Assembly: GCF_005484985.1 (NCBI RefSeq)
Contig: NZ_CP027942.1
Location: 992,001 to 1,056,000, forward strand
DNA length: 64,000 bases
Direction of reading: 5' to 3'
DNA from: Agrococcus sp. SGAir0287
GTDB lineage: Bacteria; Actinomycetota; Actinomycetes; Actinomycetales; Microbacteriaceae
Part shown: positions 49,085-56,743 of the stretch, in pieces
Position numbering within the stretch: the stretch's first letter is position 1
How the letters are laid out: each line of letters opens with the position of its first letter
Notes under the pieces: model-generated
Databases searched by the model: none
What the model saw: the letters and a program-made list of their open reading frames with translations, nothing else
What the model was told of the DNA's origin: nothing
Program-made: the position numbers and the translations under genes

Positions 49085-50752
49085 TCAGTCGGCGACGATC
49101 GCGCCCGGGTTGAGGATGCGCTGCGGGTCGGACGCGGCGAACAGTCCGCGCATGACCGTGACGCCCTCGGCCGAGATGTCCTGCTCGAGCCACGGCGCGT
49201 GCTCGAAGCCGACGCCGTGGTGGTGCGAGATCGAGCCGCCGTGGTCGACGAACGACTGCTGGATGGCCGACTTCACGGTCTCGTACTCGGCGATCTCGTC
49301 GCCGCCCGCGACCCACGCGAACGTGAAGTAGAGGCACGCGCCCGAGTGGTACGAGTGCGACAGATGGCACATGATCCAGCCGGGCTGCCCGATCCGCTCG
49401 TAGGCGGCGTTCGCCGAGGCGACGGTCGCGTCGTACAGCTCGAGCAGGCGCGACCACGGCGCGACGGTCTCGGACACGTCGGCGACGGCGCCGCGGTCGA
49501 GGAGGAAGTCGCGCAGGTAGGGGGTGTCGAACTTCTTCTGGTCGTACAGCACGCCGGGGCCGGTGCCCACGCCCATGCCGCCGTACGCCTTCACGATCCT
49601 CTCGACCGCTGCGCGCTGCCGGCGCACGTGCGCGGGCGAGCCCTCGTAGCCGATGAACGACATGCAGATCTCGTCGAGGTCCCAGCCCTTCGACCGCATG
49701 AGACGGGGGAGCACCTCCTCGGCGAGGATGCGCGACGTGCCCGTGCGCAGCTTGCTCGTCGACATCGAGAACGCCGTCTCGCGCGCATCCGACACGCGTG
49801 TGATCGACGGTGCGGCATCCGACGCCGCGATCGCCTGCATCGCGCCGAGCGCGACGTTCCAGCGCGGGAAGAAGTACGCGTGGATGACGCGCTCCTCGGG
49901 GACGCGGTGCACCTGCACCGAGACCTCGGTGATGATGCCGAGACGGCCCTCCGACCCGAGCACCATCTCGCGCACGCTCGGCCCGGTCGACGCGTTCGGC
50001 ATCGCGCGGATGACGAGCGTGCCGTCGGGGCGCACGACCCGCATGCCTCGGGTGATCTCGGCGATGTCGCCGTACTTGTCCGACTGCATGCCGCTCGAGC
50101 GCGTCGCGACCCAGCCGCCGAGCGTCGAGTGCGTGAACGAGTCGGGGAAGTGGCCGAGCGTCCAGCCCTTCGCGTTCAGCTGCGCCTCGAGGTCGGGCCC
50201 GAGCGCGCCCGCCTGGATGCGCGCGATCTGCGACGGCTCGTCGATGTCGACGAGCAGGCGCATGCGACCCATGTCGACCGACACGATCGGTCGCGTCTCG
50301 GTCGCGGTCGGCTCGAGGGAGCCTGCGATGTTCGAGCCGCCGCCGAAGGGGATGAGCACGGCGTTCGCGGCGACCGCGACCTGCACGATGCGGGCCACGT
50401 CGTCCTCGTCGCCGGGGTAGGCGACGACGTCGGGGATGCGCGGCAGGATGCCGGCGCGCACCCGGATGAGGTCGCGGATCGACTTGCCGTACGTGTGCAC
50501 GACGCGATCGAGGTCCTCGGTCACGACGTGCTCGGCCCCGATGGCGCCGCGCAGCTCGTCGAGGAGTGCGGACGGCGCCTGCGACGCGGGCACGTCGAGC
50601 GCGTCGAACGACGGCGTGTCGACGGCGGGGGCGGCGTGCAGGTCGAGCCCGACGGCCTGCTGCACGAAGGGCGCGAACGCGGGCTTGTCCTCGAAGTGGA
50701 ACCCGACGCCCTCGCGGCCCCAGCCCCACCACTTCATGTGCTCGACGGTCAT
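49085..50752 (-). CDS. FAD-linked oxidase, alkyldihydroxyacetonephosphate synthase-like
   Basis: A 555-residue protein of the VAO/PCMH flavin family. The PP-loop is IPFGGGSNIAGSL, SVDMGRMRLLVDID follows, and SFTHSTLGGWVATRSSGMQSDKYG matches the alkyl-DHAP synthase (AGPS) region. The C-terminal SHHHGVG (His510-512) is the histidine triad of AGPS, and WSRLLELYDATVASANAAYERIG precedes it. AGPS swaps the acyl chain of acyl-DHAP for a fatty alcohol and forms the ether bond. Flavin enzymes of this family have other activities, but the neighbours (acyltransferase, SDR, fatty acyl-CoA reductase) favour the ether lipid role. The start overlaps the acyltransferase stop. Confidence 0.85.
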   Translation of the reverse strand: MTVEHMKWWGWGREGVGFHFEDKPAFAPFVQQAVGLDLHAAPAVDTPSFDALDVPASQAPSALLDELRGAIGAEHVVTEDLDRVVHTYGKSIRDLIRVRAGILPRIPDVVAYPGDEDDVARIVQVAVAANAVLIPFGGGSNIAGSLEPTATETRPIVSVDMGRMRLLVDIDEPSQIARIQAGALGPDLEAQLNAKGWTLGHFPDSFTHSTLGGWVATRSSGMQSDKYGDIAEITRGMRVVRPDGTLVIRAMPNASTGPSVREMVLGSEGRLGIITEVSVQVHRVPEERVIHAYFFPRWNVALGAMQAIAASDAAPSITRVSDARETAFSMSTSKLRTGTSRILAEEVLPRLMRSKGWDLDEICMSFIGYEGSPAHVRRQRAAVERIVKAYGGMGVGTGPGVLYDQKKFDTPYLRDFLLDRGAVADVSETVAPWSRLLELYDATVASANAAYERIGQPGWIMCHLSHSYHSGACLYFTFAWVAGGDEIAEYETVKSAIQQSFVDHGGSISHHHGVGFEHAPWLEQDISAEGVTVMRGLFAASDPQRILNPGAIVAD

Positions 50753-51450
50753 GCCGGCAGCTCCTTCGCGTCAGGACCGCCGTGGACGGTCACGAGTCGG
50801 ACGACCTCCGCCTGCACGCGGGCGGTGAGGTCGCGGGCGGTCTCGCCCTCGATCGGTGCGATCGGGTCGCCGAAGACGACCGTCACGGGCAGTCGCCCAG
50901 GCTTCGGCCACGACGACCCTCGCGGATGGGCCTCGTGCGCGCCGATGAGCGCGACGGGCAGGATCGGCACGCCCAGGCTCGTGGCGAGCGCCGCCGATCC
51001 GGGGCGGAAGGGCCCCATCCTGCCGGTCTTCGAGCGCGTGCCCTCGGGGAACAGCAGCACGGGGATGCCGCGCTCGAGCAGGCTGCGCGCCGACACCACC
51101 TGCTTGCGCCGTCCGGAGCGCTGCACGGGGAAGGCGTTGAAGAACAGCGCGGTGAGTCCGCGGCGCCACCACACGTCGAAGAAGTAGTCGGCGGCGGCGC
51201 CGATCGCGAGGGTCTTCGCGATGCGCCACGGCAGGGCCGAGAGGATCGACGGCGCGTCGAGGTGGCTCGAGTGGTTCGCGACGAGGATGAACGGCTTCCC
51301 CTCGAGGGCTGCCGCCTTCTCGGCGTCGACGGCGTGCAGCGTGACGGTGGCGTGGACGGCCGACTTCAGCACGCCGCGTTGCGCGCCGAAGCGAGCGACC
51401 TCATGCGCCTTCGAGTCGAAGCGGTCGCGGGGATGCGAGGCGTCTGCCAC
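50749..51450 (-). CDS. PlsC-like 1-acylglycerol-3-phosphate acyltransferase
   Basis: A 233-residue acyltransferase with the NHSSHLD (HX4D) motif near residue 60 and FPEGTRSKTGRMGPFRPG near residue 133. Such enzymes add the second acyl chain to lysophosphatidic acid; in an ether lipid route it could acylate 1-alkyl-glycerol-3-phosphate at sn-2, or DHAP at sn-1. GTG start with TAGGTT ending 6 nt upstream; the TAG stop of the SDR gene forms the first three bases of that hexamer. Confidence 0.88.
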   Translation of the reverse strand: MADASHPRDRFDSKAHEVARFGAQRGVLKSAVHATVTLHAVDAEKAAALEGKPFILVANHSSHLDAPSILSALPWRIAKTLAIGAAADYFFDVWWRRGLTALFFNAFPVQRSGRRKQVVSARSLLERGIPVLLFPEGTRSKTGRMGPFRPGSAALATSLGVPILPVALIGAHEAHPRGSSWPKPGRLPVTVVFGDPIAPIEGETARDLTARVQAEVVRLVTVHGGPDAKELPA

Positions 51451-51459
51451 CAGGACAAC

Positions 51460-52215
51460 CTATCGATCGCGACGCGATCGCAGCGCACGCGAGAGCGCTC
51501 GCACGCCCGAGCGCGGCATGACGCGCAGCAATCCCGCGAACGCCTTGTACCGAACGCTCGGTATGGACAGGACCTTGCCGCGATCGACGTCGCGCAGGCA
51601 TGCCGCGACCACGGCGTCGGGCTCGAGCCACAGCACGTCGGGCAGCCCGGACGCTGCCATGCCCGCCCGCTCGTGGAACTCGGTGCGCACCCAGCCGGGC
51701 AGCAGCGCCGTGACGGTGACGCCCGAGCCGTGCAGCTCGTTCGCGAGCCCCTCGGTCAGCGTCGTCACCCACGCCTTGATCGCCGCGTACGCGCCCATGG
51801 CAGTGAGCCCGGCGGTGGAGGACACCGTGACGATCGCGCCCTCGCCGCGTGGGCGCATCGCACGCGCCGCCGCGGCGGCGAGGCGCTGCGTCGAGCGCCC
51901 CATGACCTCCCACGCACGGTCGTGCTCGGCGGGGTCCGCGCTCATGATGGGCGCGTGCATCCCGAACCCGGCGCACGTCACGAGCATGCCGATGGGGGAG
52001 TCCTCGGACTCGAGCCGCGCGGCGACGCGCTCCTGCTCGTCGCGGACCGCGAGGTCCGCGGGCAGCACCTCGACGTCGACCGGCAGCTCCGCCGCCATCG
52101 CCTCGAGCCGCGCGCGATCGCGGGCCACGAGGACCAGGTCGTGACCGCGGGCGGCGAGGGCGCGCGCGAAGGCCGCTCCGATGCCGGAGGACGCACCGGT
52201 GACGAGCGCACGCAT
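51460..52215 (-). CDS. Short-chain dehydrogenase/reductase
   Basis: A 251-residue SDR. The cofactor motif is TGASSGIG at residues 7-14, and the catalytic serine and Tyr-x-x-x-Lys are in VTVSSTAGLTAMGAYAAIKAW. In the cluster it could reduce the ketone of 1-alkyl-DHAP (or acyl-DHAP), a step otherwise missing. The ATG has TAGGGT ending 7 nt upstream. It is the first gene of the minus operon. Confidence 0.85.
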   Translation of the reverse strand: MRALVTGASSGIGAAFARALAARGHDLVLVARDRARLEAMAAELPVDVEVLPADLAVRDEQERVAARLESEDSPIGMLVTCAGFGMHAPIMSADPAEHDRAWEVMGRSTQRLAAAAARAMRPRGEGAIVTVSSTAGLTAMGAYAAIKAWVTTLTEGLANELHGSGVTVTALLPGWVRTEFHERAGMAASGLPDVLWLEPDAVVAACLRDVDRGKVLSIPSVRYKAFAGLLRVMPRSGVRALSRALRSRRDR

Positions 52216-52305
52216 GCGCCCCACCCTAGCGAGCGCCCCGGTCGAGGGGCTCGACCGTCGATCGACCGATCGGCGAGCCATGCTCGGGCCGGTATCGTCG
52301 AGACG
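52216..52305. promoter_or_regulatory. Divergent promoter region of the putative ether lipid cluster
   Basis: Minus strand TAGGGT (52228-52223) and plus strand TATCGT (52293-52298) each sit 7 nt before a start codon. Between them is an inverted repeat, CGGTCGAG-GGG-CTCGACCG (52239-52257), a candidate operator. Both operons would be leaderless and controlled from the same 90 bp. Confidence 0.5.
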
Positions 52306-53109
52306 ATGACCAGCACCACCGCGCCCGAGCGCGGCTTCGACGTGCGCGCGTTCGCCCGCGACGCGCGCGGCAGCCACCGCGACGCGCTCGACCTCGATGC
52401 GTTCGTCGCGAGCCCGCTCGACGACGTCTCGCTGCGCCTCGTCGCCGTGCTGCACCACGTCGAGGCCGCCACGATGGGGCGTCTGCGCGACATGCTCGTG
52501 ACCGCGACGCACAAGGACGCGCGCATGACGGCGTTCCTCGTGACGTGGGCGTACGAGCGCTTCTGGATCGCCGACGCGCTGCGCGCGATCCTCGAGGCGC
52601 ACGGTCACCCCACCGAGCTGCACGGCCGGCCGCGGCTCCGCCCGCGCGAGCTCGCCGAGCGTCGAGGACCCGTGCGCCGTGCGATCCTCGCCAACGTGAC
52701 GGGAAACGACGTCGTCGCCATCCACGCCGCGACCGGGCTCGTCGACGAGTGGATCATCGGCGAGGCCTTCGGTGCCCTCGCGCGCCACGCGCGCCACACG
52801 ACGATCGACGTGCTCGCCCGCATCGTCGACGAGGTCCAGGCGCGCCACCTCGACTTCCTCGGCCAGGAGGCGCACGCGAGGCTCGCCCGCTCGACGCGCG
52901 CCCGCCGGCTCACGCGCCGAGCGCTGCTCGGCGCCGCATGGCCCATCGGCGCCATCCACGTGCCCGCGAGGGCGCGGCACCTGCTCGAGCGGCTCACGTT
53001 CGCAGGTGCGCAGGGCCGCGAGGCCATCGTGCGCGTGCGCGACCGCGTCGCGGCGCTGCCGGGCATGGATGCGACAGCGGACCGTCTGGCTGCCAGGCTG
53101 GTGGCATGA
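52306..53109 (+). CDS. Ferritin-like protein, degenerate paralogue
   Basis: A 267-residue helical protein, homologous to the gene at 55446 (shared LDLDAF, PLD, LRDML-T-THK, FW--ALRAIL). The diiron ligands of that protein align as Glu53 (kept), Arg85 (for Glu), Ile88 (for His), Glu148 (kept), Gln178 (for Glu), His181 (kept). Three of six ligands are lost, so it probably cannot hold a diiron centre and may be a structural or regulatory partner. The ATG has TATCGT 7 nt upstream; its stop overlaps the next gene by 4 bp. Confidence 0.8.
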   Translation: MTSTTAPERGFDVRAFARDARGSHRDALDLDAFVASPLDDVSLRLVAVLHHVEAATMGRLRDMLVTATHKDARMTAFLVTWAYERFWIADALRAILEAHGHPTELHGRPRLRPRELAERRGPVRRAILANVTGNDVVAIHAATGLVDEWIIGEAFGALARHARHTTIDVLARIVDEVQARHLDFLGQEAHARLARSTRARRLTRRALLGAAWPIGAIHVPARARHLLERLTFAGAQGREAIVRVRDRVAALPGMDATADRLAARLVA

Positions 53110-55397
53110 GTCCCACGACGCCGCACGACCTCGGGTCCGCTCACGTCCTCCTCACCGGAGCGACCGGATTCGTCGGTCAGGCCATCCTCGAGCGCCTGCT
53201 CGCGACGTTCCCCGACACGACGATCTCGATCCTCGTGCGCGGCAAGGGCGACGAGAGCGCCGAGCAGCGCGCGGCGGCGCTGCTGCGCAAGCCGGTCTTC
53301 GACGCCTGGCGCGCCGCGGTCGGCGACGAGGTCGCCGATGCCGCGATCGGCACGCGCATCACGGTCATCGACTCCGGGCTCGACGAGGTCGCGCCGCTGC
53401 CTGCCGGCATCGACGTCGTCTTCCACTCCGCGGCGAGCGTGTCGTTCGACCCGCCCATCGACGAGTCGTTCGACACGAACCTCGGGGGTGCGGTCGGCCT
53501 GTACGAGGCGGTGCGCGCCACGGGCGCCGACCCGCACGTCGTGCACATCTCCACCTGCTACGTCGGCGGCCTGCGCAAGGGCGTCGCGCTCGAGCAGAGC
53601 CTCGAGCACTCGGTCGACTGGCGCCTCGAGCACCGTGCCGCCCGGCAGGCGCGCGAGCGCGTCGAGATGCAGTCGCGCATGCCAGAGCTGCTCACGGGAT
53701 TCCTCGACGCAGCGCGCGCCGAGCACGGCAAGGCCGGACCGCTCGCGGTCGCGTCCGCGAGCGAGGAGGCACGCCGCGCCTGGGTGACCGAGCAGCTCGT
53801 CGAGGCCGGCCGCACGCGGGCGCAGAGCCTCGGCTGGACCGACGTCTACACGCTCACGAAGGCGTTCGCCGAGCGCGCCGCCGAGGAGCTGTGGGGCGCC
53901 GAGCGACGCCTGTCGATCGTGCGCCCGTCGATCATCGAGTCGGCCGCGCAGCACCCGTACCCGGGCTGGATCGACGGCTTCAAGGTCGCAGACCCCCTCA
54001 TCGTCGCCTACGGCAAGGGCCAGCTGCCCGAGTTCCCCGGCTCGCCGGATTCCGTGCTCGACGTCATCCCCGTCGACCACGTCGTGAACGCGGCGATCGC
54101 GGCCGCGACGCAGCCGCCGCCCGCCGGCAGCCCCGCGTACTACCAGGTGGCGTCGGGGCGCTCGAACCCGCTGCCGTACCACGAGATCTTCGAGGCGGTG
54201 CGGACGTACTTCACGAAGCACCCCATGCAGCAGGGCGACGCGCCCGTCATCGTGCCCGAGTGGACCTTCCCCGGCGGCATGCGCGTCGACCGGCGCCTCG
54301 CGCAGCAGCAGCGCGCCGTGACGCTCGCGCAGAAGGCGCTCGGCGTCATGCCGACGACGTCGCGCACGCGCCGCTGGCGCACGTCGACGGACAAGGCCGT
54401 GCGCGACATCGGCCGCCTGCGCCAGTTCATCGCGCTCTACAAGGTGTACGTGCAGTCGGAGATCATCTTCGACGACGCGAACACGAAGGCGCTGCACGCG
54501 TCGCTGCCGCCCGAGATCGCCGCCGACCGCGGCTTCGACATCACGGCCATCGACTGGGAGCACTACCTGCAGGACGTGCACCTGCCCGCTGTGACCGAGC
54601 TCGCCACGTCGTTCTCCGCGCGGCGTCGCGCGAAGGCGAAGGCGGCGATCGCCGAGTCCGCCGCGGGCCTGCCGCAGCGCTCCGACGTGCTCGCGGTCTT
54701 CGACCTCGAGGGCACGCTCGTGGACTCGAACATCGTCGAGCAGTACCTGTGGGTGCGCACGAACGGCGTGCGCCGCACGGCGTATCCCGCCGAGGTCGTG
54801 CGGATGCTCGCCGACGTGCCGCGCTACCTCGCCGCCGAGCGTCGCGACCGCGGCGAGTTCATCCGCGAGTTCATGCGCCGCTACGAGGGCATGGCCGTCG
54901 ACCGGCTCGAGCGCATCGTCCAGGGCAGCGGCTACCGCGAGCGGATGCTGTCCCACGCGAGCGCCGACGCGATCGAGCGCGTCCTGCAGCACCGCGCCGC
55001 CGGGCATCGCACCGTGCTCGTCACCGGATCCTTCGACCGCCTCGCCGCTCCGGTCGCCGCGCTCTTCGACGAGGTCGTCGCCGGCAGCATGCACGAGCGC
55101 GACGGTCGTCTCACGGGCTATCTCGCGACCCCGCCGCTCGTCGACGAGGCGCGCGCGTCGTGGCTCGCGCAGTACGCCGACGAGCACGGCGCCGACCTGT
55201 CGGCGTCGTACGGCTACGGCGACAGCCACGCCGACCTCGGCTGGCTGCGACTCGTCGGCACGCCGACGGCCGTGAACGCCGACTCGCGGCTCGCGGCCGA
55301 GGCGGACCGGCGCGGATGGACGTCGGTACGCTGGCGACGTGGTCCGGCAGTCCGATCCCGGGCGCTGCTCCGAACCATCCCGGAGACCGCCGCATGA
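53106..55397 (+). CDS. Fatty acyl-CoA reductase fused to HAD-IB phosphatase
   Basis: A 763-residue two-part protein. Residues 1 to about 510 form an SDR-type fatty acyl-CoA reductase: LLTGATGFVGQAILERLL binds NADPH, and Tyr248-x-x-x-Lys252 (DVYTLTKAFAER) is catalytic; ends in the FAR C-terminal helical region. From about 525, FDLEGTLVDSN (Asp533, Glu535 in place of the second Asp) starts a HAD domain with VTGSFDRLAAPVA and YGYGDSHADLGWL. FAR makes fatty alcohol, the co-substrate of an AGPS enzyme. The HAD part may remove a phosphate in the same pathway or be regulatory; its nucleophile Asp is kept. Confidence 0.85.
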   Translation: MSPTTPHDLGSAHVLLTGATGFVGQAILERLLATFPDTTISILVRGKGDESAEQRAAALLRKPVFDAWRAAVGDEVADAAIGTRITVIDSGLDEVAPLPAGIDVVFHSAASVSFDPPIDESFDTNLGGAVGLYEAVRATGADPHVVHISTCYVGGLRKGVALEQSLEHSVDWRLEHRAARQARERVEMQSRMPELLTGFLDAARAEHGKAGPLAVASASEEARRAWVTEQLVEAGRTRAQSLGWTDVYTLTKAFAERAAEELWGAERRLSIVRPSIIESAAQHPYPGWIDGFKVADPLIVAYGKGQLPEFPGSPDSVLDVIPVDHVVNAAIAAATQPPPAGSPAYYQVASGRSNPLPYHEIFEAVRTYFTKHPMQQGDAPVIVPEWTFPGGMRVDRRLAQQQRAVTLAQKALGVMPTTSRTRRWRTSTDKAVRDIGRLRQFIALYKVYVQSEIIFDDANTKALHASLPPEIAADRGFDITAIDWEHYLQDVHLPAVTELATSFSARRRAKAKAAIAESAAGLPQRSDVLAVFDLEGTLVDSNIVEQYLWVRTNGVRRTAYPAEVVRMLADVPRYLAAERRDRGEFIREFMRRYEGMAVDRLERIVQGSGYRERMLSHASADAIERVLQHRAAGHRTVLVTGSFDRLAAPVAALFDEVVAGSMHERDGRLTGYLATPPLVDEARASWLAQYADEHGADLSASYGYGDSHADLGWLRLVGTPTAVNADSRLAAEADRRGWTSVRWRRGPAVRSRALLRTIPETAA

Positions 55398-55445
55398 GCG
55401 CGGTCCGGAGCATCACGGCGTAGAGCAGGACGGGCGAGCGGGCAC

Positions 55446-56240
55446 ATGGCCTTCGACATCGACAAGTACACGAAGCAGTCCGAGGGCGTCGAGTGGGGCG
55501 ACCTCGACCTCGACGCCTTCGACGAGCAGCCGCTCGACGAGCCGACGCTGCGCACGCTGCGCTACATGTGCGACGTCGAGTACCACACGGTCTGCTACCT
55601 GCGGGACCTGCTGACGACGCCGTCGCACAAGGAGCCCGAGGTCGGCGCCTTCATGACCATGTGGAACCGCGAGGAGTTCTGGCACGGAGAGGCGCTCGCC
55701 GCGGTCCTCGCGAAGCACGACATCACCGTCGACTACGACGTGCTGAAGGCGCGCCGCATCAAGCTCGGCTGGAAGGATCGGCTCGATCCGATCAAGCAGT
55801 CGCTGCTCGGCAACGTCGTCGGCCACGACTTCGTCGCCGTGCACATGACGTACGGCGCCGCGAACGAGTACTCGGCGAACGCCGCCTACCACCGCCTCGC
55901 GAAGATGGTCACGCATCCCGTGCTCACGCCGCTGCTGAAGCGCATCGCCATCCAGGAGTCGAAGCACATCGCCTTCTACGCGACGCAGGCGCGCAAGCGA
56001 CTCGAGGCGTCGAAGAAGGCTCGCGTCATCACCCGCTTCGTCATGTCGAAGGTGTGGCAGCCCGTCGGCTCCGGCATCAACACCGACGAGGAGGTCACCC
56101 ACGTGATGACCCACCTCTTCCAGGGCCCCGACGGCCGCAAGCTCATCCGCGACCTCGACACGAAGATCTCCGCACTGCCCGGGCTCGAGGGGCTGCGGAT
56201 CGTGGAGAAGGCCATGGACAACCGGGGCGTGCCGGCCTGA
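55446..56240 (+). CDS. Ferritin-like diiron protein, candidate plasmanyl desaturase or hydroxylase
   Basis: A 264-residue helical protein with a complete diiron set: Glu45, Glu77-x-x-His80, Glu141 and Glu171-x-x-His174, in four helices. A 50-bp gap after the FAR gene and a GAGCGGG site precede the ATG; it is the third gene of the plus operon. I do not know an experimentally studied homologue. By neighbours (AGPS, FAR, PlsC, SDR) an oxygen-using step on an ether lipid is likely; an aliphatic desaturation or a hydroxylation would fit the metal centre. Confidence 0.8.
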   Translation: MAFDIDKYTKQSEGVEWGDLDLDAFDEQPLDEPTLRTLRYMCDVEYHTVCYLRDLLTTPSHKEPEVGAFMTMWNREEFWHGEALAAVLAKHDITVDYDVLKARRIKLGWKDRLDPIKQSLLGNVVGHDFVAVHMTYGAANEYSANAAYHRLAKMVTHPVLTPLLKRIAIQESKHIAFYATQARKRLEASKKARVITRFVMSKVWQPVGSGINTDEEVTHVMTHLFQGPDGRKLIRDLDTKISALPGLEGLRIVEKAMDNRGVPA

Positions 56241-56265
56241 CGCGCCTGCTGCGCGTCAGGCCGGC
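56231..56265 (+). terminator. Terminator hairpin after the diiron protein gene
   Basis: GCCGGCCTGACGCGC and its exact complement form a 15-bp stem with loop CTGCT. It begins within the last codons and includes the TGA stop (56238-56240). No T-run follows. Confidence 0.65.
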
Positions 56266-56383
56266 GCGCGCCGGTTGGCGACGCGGAACGCAGAGAGGTG
56301 TCGTCGGTCGCACCACCCGGCCTTCCTTCGTGCTGCCGGATGCTCGTCGTGTGCTGCGTGCGCGTCTCTCCATGACCGCCCCT

Positions 56384-56743
56384 TGAGGTGCGAGCGCAGC
56401 GAGCCTCGAAAGGGGCTCCCGGGCTCGTTCGCCGATCAGCGGAGCGGGGTCGTCGGGCACCCTTCGAGGCTCGCTGCGCTCGCACCTCAGGGAGCGGGGA
56501 GGCTCGCTGCGCTCGCACCTCAGGGAGCGGGGAGGCTCGCTGCGCTCGCACCTCAGGGAGCGGCGGGGAGGATGCTGCTTGCACGCGGGTCTCCACGACC
56601 GCACCTCGGAGCTCTCCATGACCGCCCTCAGGGAGCGGGAACAGGTGCTGCGCTCGCGCCACAGAAGCGAGGACGTCTGCTGCGCTCGCACCTCGGGCGA
56701 ACGGGGGAGCGAGCGTTCACCGAAGCGCCCGCGGGACTGCCCG
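56384..56743. repeat. Intergenic repeat cluster without genes
   Basis: The 503-bp gap 56241-56743 holds no gene I can support. It contains a 27-bp perfect inverted repeat (56384-56410 and 56463-56489; arm starts TTCGAGGCTCGCTGCGCTCG), then a 33-bp unit repeated in tandem three times (about 56466-56564; GAGGCTCGCTGCGCTC then CACCTCAGGGAGCGG). Decayed partial copies go on to about 56715, for instance TGCTGCGCTCGCACCTCGGG at 56679. This looks like a locally multiplied form of a dispersed palindromic repeat. Confidence 0.85.

Noticed and set aside
56466..56564. Possible CRISPR array from the 33-bp repeats
   Set aside because: The repeats are directly adjacent with no spacers, and there are no cas genes.
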